Positions 1-11,881 of a stretch of DNA of 64,000 nt are shown piece after piece; positions within the stretch are counted from its first letter, which is position 1; the number at the start of each line of letters is the position of its first letter. The DNA lies in contig NC_063155.1 of NCBI RefSeq assembly GCF_020921035.1, positions 8,479,001 to 8,543,000 of the forward strand, in the 5' to 3' direction. The notes below the pieces were generated by a model. The model did no database searches. It had not been told where the DNA came from and saw only the letters and a list, made by a program, of their open reading frames with translations. A program made the translations under genes and the position numbers. Source of the DNA: Rhodamnia argentea. Taxonomy: Eukaryota; Streptophyta; Magnoliopsida; Myrtales; Myrtaceae.

Positions 1-21
1 ACGGGTTCTTGGATCTCTTAC

Positions 22-3000
22 AGGGATATCCTCAAGTTCGGGAGCCTGGCAAAGTATCTCTATATCTCGCAATTTTGCAAAGTAAAAGTCCCGTTCTTTT
101 TCCAAAAAATCCACAGATAGCTTGAGATCTGTAACCTGTGAAGGGTACATACTAAAGATGATTATACGAAGAATGAATCTAAAAATGACGATCTACCCAG
201 ATAAGCAGACAAAAACAAAGATGTATCCCCAGAAATCCTTTGAAACATAAGAAGATTATGGAATGTAAGTCAATCATCAATAAAAAACCCTTGAACAGAC
301 TCCATGTGAAGCATGCATGTATACAAGTGTGTGCGCATCTTGCGAGTGAGAGAGAGAGGTTGTACACTATGTACTAGCATGTATCGGCATGATTAGACTA
401 CATCTAATGTGATAGACTTCCTCAATCCTAATTCGGTTACCTCCTTCAACAAAGCCTGAATTTCCCCAGAAGAATCAGCAGCACCTACTGTTTCATTCAT
501 CCTCCCTTGATGAGGCCCTACAAATTTATAATTAACTCATCACTATATGATTGTCAAGTCGGGTGTAGAGAGAGAGAGAGTGTGTTATGACAGCTCCGGA
601 AATTCTTGTAAGCTCACCAGAAGCTTTAGTGACACCAACTGTATCCGTAGAGCTTATGTTACAAGTATTGTTTGATTGCAGTGATTTTGAATTCTTCTGC
701 AAACTCTTAGGAACTCTTTCCCTGCCACCCTTAGTGCGTCTTTCCACAGGATTGTAGTTTCTGCCGAGGTGAGACAAAAAGGGATTCTTATCAAGAAATA
801 CCATCCAAAAATTTAAGCAAAGAAAAACGTTGTCCGGAAGGAAGCATGCATGCAGCCATAGTTAAACAGGGAGTTGCATACTCATTCATAATGCCACCAT
901 TGACAGCATCACAGTAGCGCTTCAACCATTGTAGAAACTCCAAATTGTCCAGGGGTCGGCCTTTGACAAGCCTGTTGACTTCAATATGCTGCCAAGAACG
1001 CCACAGATTAGAATAACAGATCTGAATTGGTGATTCCTGTTTAACTTATGATGGTCAAGCACAGTGAGCTAGCTATATTACAGATGTTGCTTCCTCTCAA
1101 TTTCTGCAAATATGTGGCTGCAAGTTGAATGCACTTATTTCACATACCAAAACAGACATTAATCCAGTTTAGGCTTCAAACAAAGTACTCAAACCGTAAC
1201 GATGCCACTGAGACAATTGGAAGACTAGTTAGTTCACCATTTACACGTATTGAAATGCAACTGACTTATACAGAATGAACTTCAAATTGATACAGTTGTC
1301 TATGAACTTTAGGTTCTTAACAAGTCACAGTTTTTGCTAACCCTGGCAGGGAAAACCATTTAGCTGGTCTTCTAGCTTTGAAGTTGTCTGACAGGAAATG
1401 AGCCAAAATCACTCAACTGCACTACAAAAAATTCTTTAGAGCTAAGCGTTCGATGCAGCCATTTACACAGCAGGTCAAGAGGTGGTCACGGATCAGAAGC
1501 ACACAAAAGAACTAACATCTGAGTTACCTTTCCCAAATTTATCAGAATTACGTTCTCGATGCATTGTAAAACCATACCAAAACTTTAACATTAAAAGAAT
1601 CCGCAATCCAATGAGAATATCATGTATTACCTTGTCAATCTTCAACTTGTTAAATGAGTCCTGCAAAACCTTGTAATTTTGAATCATATCATATTCTGTC
1701 TTTGCATCAAAATTCACCTGCGAAACAGTATAATCAAGTCAGGATGGGGAGAGCGATTCTATGAAACAGAATATGACCTAAAGAGGAAACGGAATTTATA
1801 TTTGGTTGCACTGTGCTGTTACCTTGTGCATGGGAACTACTCCTGGATAGGTCATGTCCATCAATTGACATTGGACTGCGCCAGATGCAGCCTGTCAAGA
1901 TACGTTGCATCAAAAGCATTTCAACCAGCTTGAAAGGAATTAATAGGATGCACCGATTCATTAAAGAGAACAATCGCTGATATTCTTCCGACGAAGAAAC
2001 AAGGACTGATGTTCTGTTGTAGAGGAAATTCAAACTAGTCATTGGAATTACTTACAAAATATATAATCGAAGTAAATTCTTAAGCATGTCATCAATAGAA
2101 TGAATTGTTTCGGTTTTATTCAAAAAGTCACGACAGAAAGTGCAATGTTTTATAACATTGATGCCTTCGAGACAATTATTAACACGCTTTGCTGCATCAG
2201 ATTGGATTGACGTGACTTTCCTGAAATTGCAGTCACAAGTAATCATTTAAGTAGCATCGTTTTTACTTAGGGTATGTCTAAGACTCTAAAGACTTGCCCA
2301 TAGAAATCGATAGACGACAGAATAATTAGATGCTGTCATCGTAACCTCATTCCTACCTCGACCAACATTGACACTTTCTCAATAAAAATCTTGACCTGAT
2401 TTGTAGTTCTAAACAGTCCTATATCTCATTATCAATGAACCGTTGCAGTAACCACTTTCAGTGGCCCAAAAAAAAATCACTACAGAAAACCTTCGAATTT
2501 AGCGGCGACACCGCAAGTATGTAAACTTGTTATACAGACATATGGTGATCTCAGCTTGCAATTGCTGATTTGTCTAGAATTTTCTTCGAACCATTTCCGA
2601 TATTGTTCTCGATGGCTCTGATTGGATGGCTGTAGCCATAATTCAATGCATACAGTGCATAAGTACAGACTCGTGCTGGTAACTTACTTGCAATTTTTCT
2701 GAACCTAGACAAAAAATAACCAGGCGGAAAACTGAAACCTTTGAACTATTGACTTTGTTTCTCCTACACCTCGTTAACAGAGAGGAAAACTTAAAAAAAA
2801 AAAAAAAAAGGGTTTGATCTAACACTTTAACAGAAGCCTCATTTAAAATTCCAGCGACATGTTCGAGATGAACTTCATTCTTTTCAGCTACAAAAAGGAG
2901 GGTTTCGATACTGACGCACACACGTACCCATAGTATATAGAAGGATAAAATCTCATCATCAAATCGTGAAAAATGGGCGGAAAAACCATAATCTACCGGA

Positions 3001-3182
3001 ACCAGAATGACTCAAATTCAAACAACCCACATGCTGTATCAACATCCTAGATGGAGAGAGATACAAAATTATACCTCTTCAATGCGAGAAAGATTGAGCT
3101 GAAGCCTACTGTTGATCCAAGTCAGAATCTCGTTCCTTCCCACAAAGTAGGCACTGTCCATCATCCCAATAGTACTCGCCAT
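22..3182 (-). CDS. EB1C: EB1C-type microtubule plus-end-tracking protein, 3' part outside window
   Basis: End-binding protein of the EB1 family, which tracks growing microtubule plus ends; the plant C-type is linked to spindle and nucleus. Seven coding exons on the minus strand join in frame: 3182-3075, 1891-1823, 1717-1631, 988-882, 760-618, 517-441 and 135-22, with GT-AG borders. They give 235 residues. The N-terminus ([20 protein letters not shown]) and the block from [16 protein letters not shown] through [20 protein letters not shown] form the calponin-homology domain (about residues 14-115). A basic serine-rich linker follows, then the start of the EB1 coiled coil ([20 protein letters not shown]). 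The remaining acidic tail lies beyond base 1. Intron 1 is about 1.18 kb. The ATG at 3182 was chosen because it starts the family-typical N-terminus. Family call is firm; the C subtype rests on the N-terminus and linker. Confidence 0.93.
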
Positions 3183-3617
3183 CCTATTCGATCTTCTCAG
3201 GAGCAACCCAGAAGCAGATTCCTCTCCTGCCTATTCCTGAACCGGCTGCTACGACAAGATTTCAAAGATTCTCCGACCCACGACGATCTCAGAGACCCTT
3301 ATAAACTCCCAGAGAACGTAACGGACGAAAACGCAATGATGGGTCTCGAGTTCTTGATTGTGGGTGTCAATAACAACGACGAAAAAGAAGAAAATGAAGA
3401 GAGGGATGAACGGGCGAGACGAAGAGATGCGAAACTGAAAAGGAGAGAGAAAGAGTGGGAGAGAACGAGACACCGTTCCTGAGAAAAAGGGATTCTTTGG
3501 TTTTCCCTCTAACGTACAGAAATTCTGAAATTGGATTGGAATTGGAAACGTAGACGAAGAAAATTTAACGCAAAACGAGCGTGGGAAGTCTCTCGTTTGA
3601 AAAAAAGAAAAGAAAGG

Positions 3618-4085
3618 ATAATGGCATAAATAACTTTTGAATTTTAATTTAATGTGTAATTTAATCTCAAAACTCTTAATTTAACTAATACGATTTCTGA
3701 ACTTTAATTTAATGTGTAATGTGGTCCCTGAAATTTTAATTTGACTAATTTGATCTCTAAACTATAGAAAAATGTTGGATGTTGTCCAAATATTGATTCA
3801 CGTTTAGGAATTAAATTGAACATGTTTTAAAAGTTTAAGAATCACATTGTACATTGAATTAAAGTTCATGGACCATATTGATCAAATTAAAAATTTAATG
3901 ATCGCATTTGATTTCAAAGACCATTTGAATGTAGTCCTAATTTTGATTCAAGTTCATGGATTAAGTATATGGATCACGTTGCACATTGAATTAAAGTTCA
4001 GAGATCATATCGGCCAAATTAAAATTTTAAAGATCACGTTATATGTTAAGTCAAAGTTTAGAGATCATTTATGAATAAAATACGG
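3618..4085. repeat. AT-rich foldback repeat, copy 1
   Basis: Starts with GGATAATGGCATAAATAACT and carries direct sub-repeats of about 65 bases around the phrase TTTAATTTAATGTGTAAT. From about 3830 the same phrases return inverted (ATTGAATTAAAGTTCATGGA). No coding sequence and no clear target duplication. Probably a non-autonomous mobile element. Confidence 0.55.
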
Positions 4086-4447
4086 GTGTAATTAATCTTG
4101 GGTTCTTGATTCCAAATTGGGGATTATTTGTTTGGGCCTGATATAGGGAATTGAGATTTAAGAAATTAATGGGGACAAGCGCGATTTGCCCATGTCATTT
4201 TCCGAGGAGAGCATCACTGTTTGTTGCTTTTGATTGGACGCTCGCGAATTCGCGCCTTGCCTAACTTCCAAAATGATTATACGTGCCATCGTAACTTCTT
4301 GAGCCCGCATGCAATGGCAACAAATCACATCAAATCAAATCACAAATCAGATTGATGAATTTGGTAAGATGATTGGATCAAGGTTACGACTTTGTATGAT
4401 TTGCAATTCTCGTGGACTTTAATGATGAAATTAATTCATTAGTTCCC

Positions 4448-4745
4448 TCTAAGGATAATGACATAAATAATTATGAATTTTAGCTCAACATACAATATGT
4501 TCCGTAAAATTTTAATTTGTTCGATACGATTCATAAACTTTTGATACGTGTACAATGAAATTCCTAAAATTATCTGAAAATGTACGATATTATCCTCGAT
4601 CTTAAATTAATGGAAGCACTATATTGAACATTTTTATATATTCAAAAAGTTTTATAGATCGCATTGCACATCTGGCTTTGGCGAAAGTTCAAGAATCACG
4701 TTGAACGAATTAAAAATTCAGAAATCATTCATATTGGGTTAAAGC
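4448..4745. repeat. AT-rich foldback repeat, copy 2
   Basis: Opens with GGATAATGACATAAATAATT, nearly the same as the copy at 3618, and again runs into inverted versions of its own phrases near 4690-4740 (TCAAGAATCACGTTGAACGA). Shorter and more diverged than copy 1. It ends about 190 bases before the RPS9 promoter motifs. Confidence 0.5.
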
Positions 4746-4934
4746 TCGGGGACTATTTGTGGCGCTTTCTTCTTGTCGAAACTTGATTATCTCTCGTGTT
4801 AGTGCTGATAAAAGCTGGCGTTTGACTCGAAGAACGAATGAGTTAAACACGGGCCTGAGACCCAAAATCAAGCAAAGGGCCTCAGACGACAGTCCAGCCG
4901 ACGAATACGGTGACGTTGAGGAGAGGGTTGCATA

Positions 4935-5055
4935 TGGGCCTATTGATTGGGCCCTTCGGAGCGGCCATTGATGAACCTCGGACCAACCCCACTGTTTGTT
5001 CTTCATGAGGATCCAGCGTTAGGGTTTTTGAGGGTTTTCCTACCCCTTATAAGGC
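4935..5055 (+). promoter_or_regulatory. RPS9 promoter: two site II motifs, telo-box and TATA
   Basis: TGGGCC (site II) occurs at 4935-4940 and 4948-4953, a telo-box TTAGGGTTT at 5019-5027, and a TATA-like CCTTATAAGG near 5046-5053. Site II plus telo-box is the known arrangement of plant promoters for ribosomal protein genes active in dividing cells. The CDS starts about 120 bases further on. Confidence 0.75.
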
Positions 5056-5172
5056 GTACTTAACAACTCCCCAACAGCAGAAAAATTGCATCTTTCTCGA
5101 GGCGAAGAAGACTTGATTTTCCGCCACCAACCGGTCGGCAGCCGCAGAGCTTAGCTTCGCTGGAGAGGAGCC

Positions 5173-7179
<2,007 letters not shown>

Positions 7180-7825
7180 ATGGTTGGACCGGTTCTTGTT
7201 ATCCAATGCTAGCTTCCATTCCATGGGCCAATTTTTATTCTTTTCCAGCGTTGATGTTGCAGTATAATTTTAAAAATTCAGAACTTTTCGTATTTCTACT
7301 TGGGTAGGGACTCGCTTGCATAATGACGCTTTTCACCCTTTTGAACATGGTCAGTTTATTTTGTGTAACTTGGTTTCAAGGTGACTATTCTCAGCCACTG
7401 GTCAGAAGTTCAAGTTCTGCCAATTGCCATAGTTGAATTGAGAATTCGGGTGTTCGTTGAAGTCCCTAAATGCGGCTGAAGATACGATCTTGATTGTAAG
7501 GTAAGATAGGATTGGAATTTCTGAAAATATCCAATGACCTTGAACGAATTACATTGAATGGATTCGGACATTCCGAATGCCGGGTCGGTCTAGTTGTGAA
7601 TCACAGGAAGAATTTGGAATTCTATATTAATTTAGGGCGTTGGATGAGCAAGCTCTCGCCGCTAGTTTGTGTTGGGTCGTAGGTAGGCCATTGACTCGGT
7701 CGTTTGGACAATTGGGAGTTCGAAAGGCGTCGAAACGCTTGTTCAAAAGCCTTATTCAACATCCATTGCCGTCATCTCCTTCGCCTTCTGCACGAGCGCA
7801 AAGAAAAGAAACTAGCAGCACAAGC
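7180..7825. other. RPS9 3' UTR and upstream region of the PMEI gene
   Basis: Holds the RPS9 3' UTR and an AT-rich spacer. A weak TATA-like TCTATATTAATTT sits near 7620-7632, about 200 bases before the PMEI start. The frame stays open back to 7640, but there it has TTG, not ATG. Confidence 0.5.
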
Positions 7826-8557
7826 ATGGAATCCATCAACGTCCTGAAGGGCTATGGCAAACTGAACAGCGCCGAAGCTCAAACCCCACACCATCACAGA
7901 GCCGCCAAGAGACCTCTAATCCTCGCCGTCACCGTCTCCTCGATCGTTCTGCTGACCATAACCCTAGGCCTCCTCATCGGTGCTCTCGTCCGCGAGTCGA
8001 GTACCGAGGGATCGGAGGCGCAGTCGCTCAGATCCAGCTCGGCCCAGTCGATCCGAGCCGTCTGCAGCGTGACCCAGCATCAAGACTCGTGCTTCACGAG
8101 CATATCCTCCCTCAACAGCTCCGTCGAGCCCGACCCAGAAGCCATCTTCGAGCTCTCCCTGCGGGTGTGCGTCAACGAGGTGTCCAACGGTTCCCTGTTC
8201 GTGAGGGACCTGGTCAAGAGCTCGAACGACGCGCGCTCGAAGGGCGCTCTAGGGGACTGCGCGGGCCTACTGGAGGACGCGGCGAGCCGGCTCAGGGACT
8301 CGGTGGCGGCCATGGAGGCGGCGGGGCCGGGGGAGAAGGCGTTGACGGAGCTGAAGATCAGCAACATACAGACGTGGGTGAGCGCGGCCATGACGGATCA
8401 GGAGACGTGCTTGGACGGGCTGGAGGAGATGGGGTCAACGGTTCTTGAGATGGTCAGAGATCGGTTGAGCAGGTCGAGGGAGTTCATGAGCAACAGCTTG
8501 GCGATTTGTGCTCAGATGAGCGCCGTTCTCGAGAAGTTCGAGATGGGTATGCATTAG
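7826..8557 (+). CDS. PMEI-domain protein resembling a type-I pectin methylesterase pro-region
   Basis: Predicted inhibitor of pectin methylesterase or invertase, 243 residues, one exon. The N-terminus MESINVLKGYGKLN is the one typical of type-I pectin methylesterases. A membrane segment at about 30-55 (LILAVTVSSIVLLTITLGLL) would anchor it as a type II membrane or secretory protein. The PMEI domain follows (about 75-235) with the conserved cysteines in AVCSVTQHQDSCF, GALGDCAGLLEDA and AMTDQETCLDGL. It ends LEKFEMGMH and stop, where type-I enzymes continue into the RRLL processing site and the esterase domain. No esterase domain is seen downstream. The start is the first ATG in the open frame and matches the family N-terminus. 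It may be a true stand-alone inhibitor or a truncated enzyme gene. Confidence 0.8.
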   Translation: MESINVLKGYGKLNSAEAQTPHHHRAAKRPLILAVTVSSIVLLTITLGLLIGALVRESSTEGSEAQSLRSSSAQSIRAVCSVTQHQDSCFTSISSLNSSVEPDPEAIFELSLRVCVNEVSNGSLFVRDLVKSSNDARSKGALGDCAGLLEDAASRLRDSVAAMEAAGPGEKALTELKISNIQTWVSAAMTDQETCLDGLEEMGSTVLEMVRDRLSRSREFMSNSLAICAQMSAVLEKFEMGMH

Positions 8558-9947
8558 TCTTGTCTTGGACACAGAATCGAGTGTCCGAGGATGCCTTGAC
8601 ACAGAATTTACAGATTTGACTTTGTGGACTGGTGTGTTGTGTTGGTGCCAGTATAGAAACTTAGTGCGTGCTGATTTTGTCTGCAAATGTTCTTGATACT
8701 GATTCATTTATTGGTGAGTTTGCATCTGTGAAGTTGATGCGTGATGGTGCTTAACCCGTAAGATTCTTAGAGTATGATGCAAAACTTGATTGGATTTACA
8801 AAAGACTCTGCTAGATGCTCTGTAGAAGGTACAGAATAAACTCCACAAGGCATGGGAAAGAGCAGGATAACATTTTTTTTTTTTTGGTCGAAAAACGAAG
8901 ACGCAGGATAACATTGGAGTGCCTGAAAACGCAGAGCATACTTTCTTAATGCTGCCCCTCGGCTGTCCGACCGGATGGACTATGATGGCACAGGTCGGTT
9001 TCTTTTCTTTTGTTGCAGCTCCCACGGCGGTGTCCTTTATTGTTTGTGCCTTGTTCAAGCAACCGGATGAGGCCTGGCTACGGCACCGAGGTTGTGGTTT
9101 ACTCTCTATTGTTACTCGTTTTCTGCCTTGACAAGTGATTGCATCTTAAACATACCTTTTTTATGAACTAGATCTTTGGCCAGGCATGATTGTCTCTCTC
9201 TCTGTGGATTAGACTTCTATTGGTGTCACATGAAGTTGGTTTTAAGGCCAAACCAACAGAGCACATTGAATTATCTCCAAGATGATATGCCATGATTCCA
9301 CCTAAACCAACACTGGACGGTGACTGGAATTGCTGGCTATTCTTGGTCATGAAATTCATCCACATTAGGCCCCAACCCTCGGTGAAACTGTGAGAAGAAC
9401 CTGTGGCACTGGTTCATTGACCCACTGCTCTGTTTCGTCGGCCTGGACTTTGCGCTACATATCGGGCATCGTCATTTCTCCATAAACCACGGGCCAACAC
9501 AAGCTTTGTGGTACGACGTGCTCGCAGCAGACCCACTTTGCCGTCCTTGAAATCCCTTGGCAAATAGCACAGTCCGTGTTGTTGGCCTTTCTTTCATTGC
9601 TATTGCGCACAACAATCTGGGATGAGGCGGAAGAGATGGGTTGATTTCAATGAAAGCCAGCCACCAACCTACAAAGAGGAAAGCTAGAGAGATACAGTGT
9701 CTTCGTACTATGTTGGTTGCTAAACGACTTTGCAAAATTAAATTGAATGCTTAAACAAGTGGCCGCCATTTCGGCTTATTTAATCATCTGAACCAACATT
9801 GCAGTATCACTTAGCAAACAAGACTTGGTGCACCTAGCACCTCTGAAAAAAATCAACTATCTAATGAAGACAACGATACTGACATCTAGAAATGGAGCAA
9901 TGATCCTCGGAAAATTCCAACAGCTTGGTTCCACCCGAAACTAAATG
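8558..9947. other. Intergenic region without a recognisable gene
   Basis: Contains the 3' UTR of the PMEI gene and one tiny insertion (8862-8915). The open frames here on both strands are short and match no family I know. Confidence 0.5.
8862..8915 (-). mobile_element. Tiny retro-insertion ending T(n)GGTCG, with 13-bp target duplication
   Basis: GCAGGATAACATT occurs at 8862-8874 and again at 8903-8915. Between the copies lie only a T tract, GGTCG and AAAAACGAAGAC. Read on the minus strand it is a short stub ending in CGACC plus an A tail, as left by extreme 5' truncation of a poly(A) retroposon. Confidence 0.6.
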
Positions 9948-9949
9948 CT

Positions 9950-10610
9950 AAAAAGGTGCAAACTTCACATAATCTACCTGTGATTTACCGCCTTTGGGTT
10001 TTATCCATTTGAGCGGTTGCCAGAGAATTAGTGCTTTGGCTTGAGGGTAGGAATAACCCTGTCTGCCTTCCCCTGACGAGCGTTCTTGTTTCTCTTTTGG
10101 GGAGATTTCTTTGCGAGTTCTATAGCTTTGACCTTTTGATCGGGTCCTTGAAACCCTCCTCTCAAGGAATGAATTTTTTTTTTGGTCCGACTCAAGGAAT
10201 GAATTCAGCAGGCGGTCTGGACAACTGACCGAGACCCGGGATCTAGACCTTTTTCCCAACTTCTTATTAGACTGATCCACATCCACATCCACATCCATAG
10301 CATCACCACCACCATTATCACCCCTCTCCGGTGACCTCTCCCTCTTCCGACCCCTTCTCAAGAGCGATCTCCTGGGGGCTCGCTCAATTGCCAAGCTGGG
10401 TTCCAGCCCCAAAGCTGATAGCTGCCTGCCTGTCCTCTTGGAAGTAAATTCACAGCTCTTGTCAAACTTTCTTGGTACAGTTGGCCTACTCTCTGCTGTA
10501 CTTATCTTAACCGTGTTGCTGTATGAGCATGCTTTCTTCTTTCTGATCTCAGCCAATGCATCTTGTTCTTATCGTGTCAAGTCTTTCCTCTGTCTCGCGT
10601 GGAGAAAATA
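9950..10610 (-). pseudogene. Pseudogene of nucleolar GTP-binding protein NOG1, C-terminal part
   Basis: NOG1 is a GTPase of 60S ribosome assembly. The minus strand keeps its C-terminal region: ALAEIRKKK, TAESRPTVPRKFDK, FTSKRTGRQLSALGLEPSLA, the basic stretch RRGRKRERSPERGD, MDVDVDVDQSNKK and, in a shifted frame, KADRVIPTLKPKH near 10060-10025. The frame changes between these blocks, and the shifted frame has stops within the KPKH..FSGNRSNG end. The GTPase domain is absent. A 15-bp duplication with a T(n)GGTCCGA insertion (10161-10205) repeats NSFLE in the translation. There are no introns in this part, but it is too short to say whether it came through an mRNA. Confidence 0.8.
10161..10205 (-). 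mobile_element. Tiny retro-insertion T(8)GGTCCGA with 15-bp target duplication
   Basis: CTCAAGGAATGAATT occurs at 10161-10175 and 10191-10205. The 15 bases between them are a T tract, GGTCCGA and nothing else. It lies inside the NOG1 pseudogene, so it came after the NOG1 copy. It has the same end as the insertions at 8862 and 61304. Confidence 0.65.
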
Positions 10611-10648
10611 TTGCCTAAGCCAAACTTGCCAAGTCAACAAGAAGACAC

Positions 10649-10825
10649 TCAACATCACCAGCGCTGCTACTTATTTTGTCTGCCCATGAAAACAAGGGAA
10701 GATGCTTAATACTTGACCTTTAAATATATATATTTTTGTGAAATTTTCATCAAAACAAAGTTACAGGTCTCAGAATAGGGAAGAATAAAAACCTCAACAT
10801 CACCAGCGCTGCTACTTATTTTGTT
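10649..10825. repeat. Direct repeat of about 30 bases
   Basis: CTCAACATCACCAGCGCTGC and the bases after it (TACTTATTTTGT) occur at 10651-10682 and again at 10794-10825. On the minus strand both read KISSSAGDVE. The first copy lies between the NOG1 pseudogene and the left arm, so it may mark a rearrangement junction. Confidence 0.6.
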
Positions 10826-10829
10826 CTGA

Positions 10830-11812
10830 TCCTTCTTTCTATTCTTTTTCTGCAAAGGTCTGATATTATCATTCCCTCTGCGGCATTTCCTTGCAACAGG
10901 CATAATTTTCTTTCGTGAGTTCCTCTGCTGTAGCATCAGACTTCTTAATGGCATATATCATGGTTGTATCTTCGAGTTCAACTAAAACAAATGCACTGAC
11001 ATTAGTATAAACAAGTTATCCAACTGAGTGAGAGCGTGACAAAATTAATGGGTGCATTAACCAGTTGAGCAATTGAGATGATCAGAGGTACCAACAACGC
11101 ATGATAATCAATTGCTTTAGCAGCTATTTATTCGTGTGCCGTTTCCTTTATTCTAGTCACTTTTTGCAATATTTGTGCATCAATGATACTTATCCATGAG
11201 ACCAAAATATTGTGGTAAGTCTCTCTGTGGGGAGCATGAGTATAATACTGACCAAGACATTAACCGAATCATCTGCATTGGAGAAGCTTTCTTTCTTCTT
11301 TTTTTTGTTTCAATAGCTCACTTCTCCTGCCATGAGGGAGTTGTAGAGCGGAATCTTCCCTTTGAAGTATCTCCGTAACTTCCACAGCCATTTTTGTTTC
11401 GCTCTGATGATCCAATCTTCCCACCTTTTTTGCTTCAAAATTCTGAAAGCAATGGAAGTGGGGTCAAGTTTTACTGCAGGCTACGTCAGAAATGGGTACT
11501 TAACTAGCAGCAAACCTCCAGGATAAACTAAGATGCCTCATCGTTGAGAACGATTTGATCCTCCATTTCTACTTTTAAGCATGTCTATTGTATGGTCCAC
11601 AAACCTGTCAATGTTCTCTACATTCTCTGCAACTATTATTTATGTGCCTCAAGAATCAAAGAATTTTCGAAAACTGGGTGGCTCCTAAACAGTAGACACG
11701 TGAAGGAAAGTATTTCAGCCCGCAATCCGCAAGATTATTATTTGGCGTAAGGCCGTGCTTCAAAGCAAATACTGAAACAATGGCAATATGACTCGTGGCA
11801 ATACAAATTCTG
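10830..11812 (-). pseudogene. Left arm of an inverted duplication; decayed gene fragment
   Basis: On the minus strand this arm matches the plus strand of 11882-12680 over most of its length. Shared blocks include GGAGCCACCCAG, GATGCACAAATATTGCAAAA, GATTATCATG and the coding-like end MPVARKCRRGNDNIRPLQ followed by KKNRKKDQNKISSSAGDVE. Several exon-like pieces are separated by intron-like DNA and broken by stops. The order (an acidic helix, DYH...PLIIS, KLE..., FDAVAEKLMKDN, then a lysine-rich end) recalls the C-terminus of plant DUF627/DUF629 ubiquitin-hydrolase-related proteins. That identity is tentative. Confidence 0.55.
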
Positions 11813-11881
11813 AAAACGAGGAATAGACGTGTTCCAATTAACATCGCTCGCAACAAGAATGTACACAATGCATAAGATGTA

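Larger units (their letters stand above)
3183..4934. other. Intergenic region between EB1C and RPS9
   Basis: The first 300-400 bases are the pyrimidine-rich leader and promoter side of the EB1C gene (minus strand). The rest is AT-rich and largely two copies of an unclassified foldback repeat, listed separately. No further gene is visible; the open frame at 3051-3482 on the plus strand overlaps EB1C exon 1 and its leader and is a shadow. Confidence 0.6.

Noticed and set aside
2052-2921. Two protein-like minus-strand open frames (2246-2052 and 2921-2643)
   Set aside because: They lie inside EB1C intron 1, match no family I know, and the second runs into a T-tract-coded phenylalanine run.
3051-3482. 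143-codon plus-strand open frame
   Set aside because: It overlaps EB1C exon 1 and its leader on the other strand; the minus strand has the real coding signal.
7640-7825. In-frame upstream extension of the PMEI gene
   Set aside because: It begins with TTG rather than ATG, and the family N-terminus MESINVLKGYGK starts at 7826.
8080-8448. Open frames on both strands across the PMEI gene
   Set aside because: Shadows of a GC-rich coding region.
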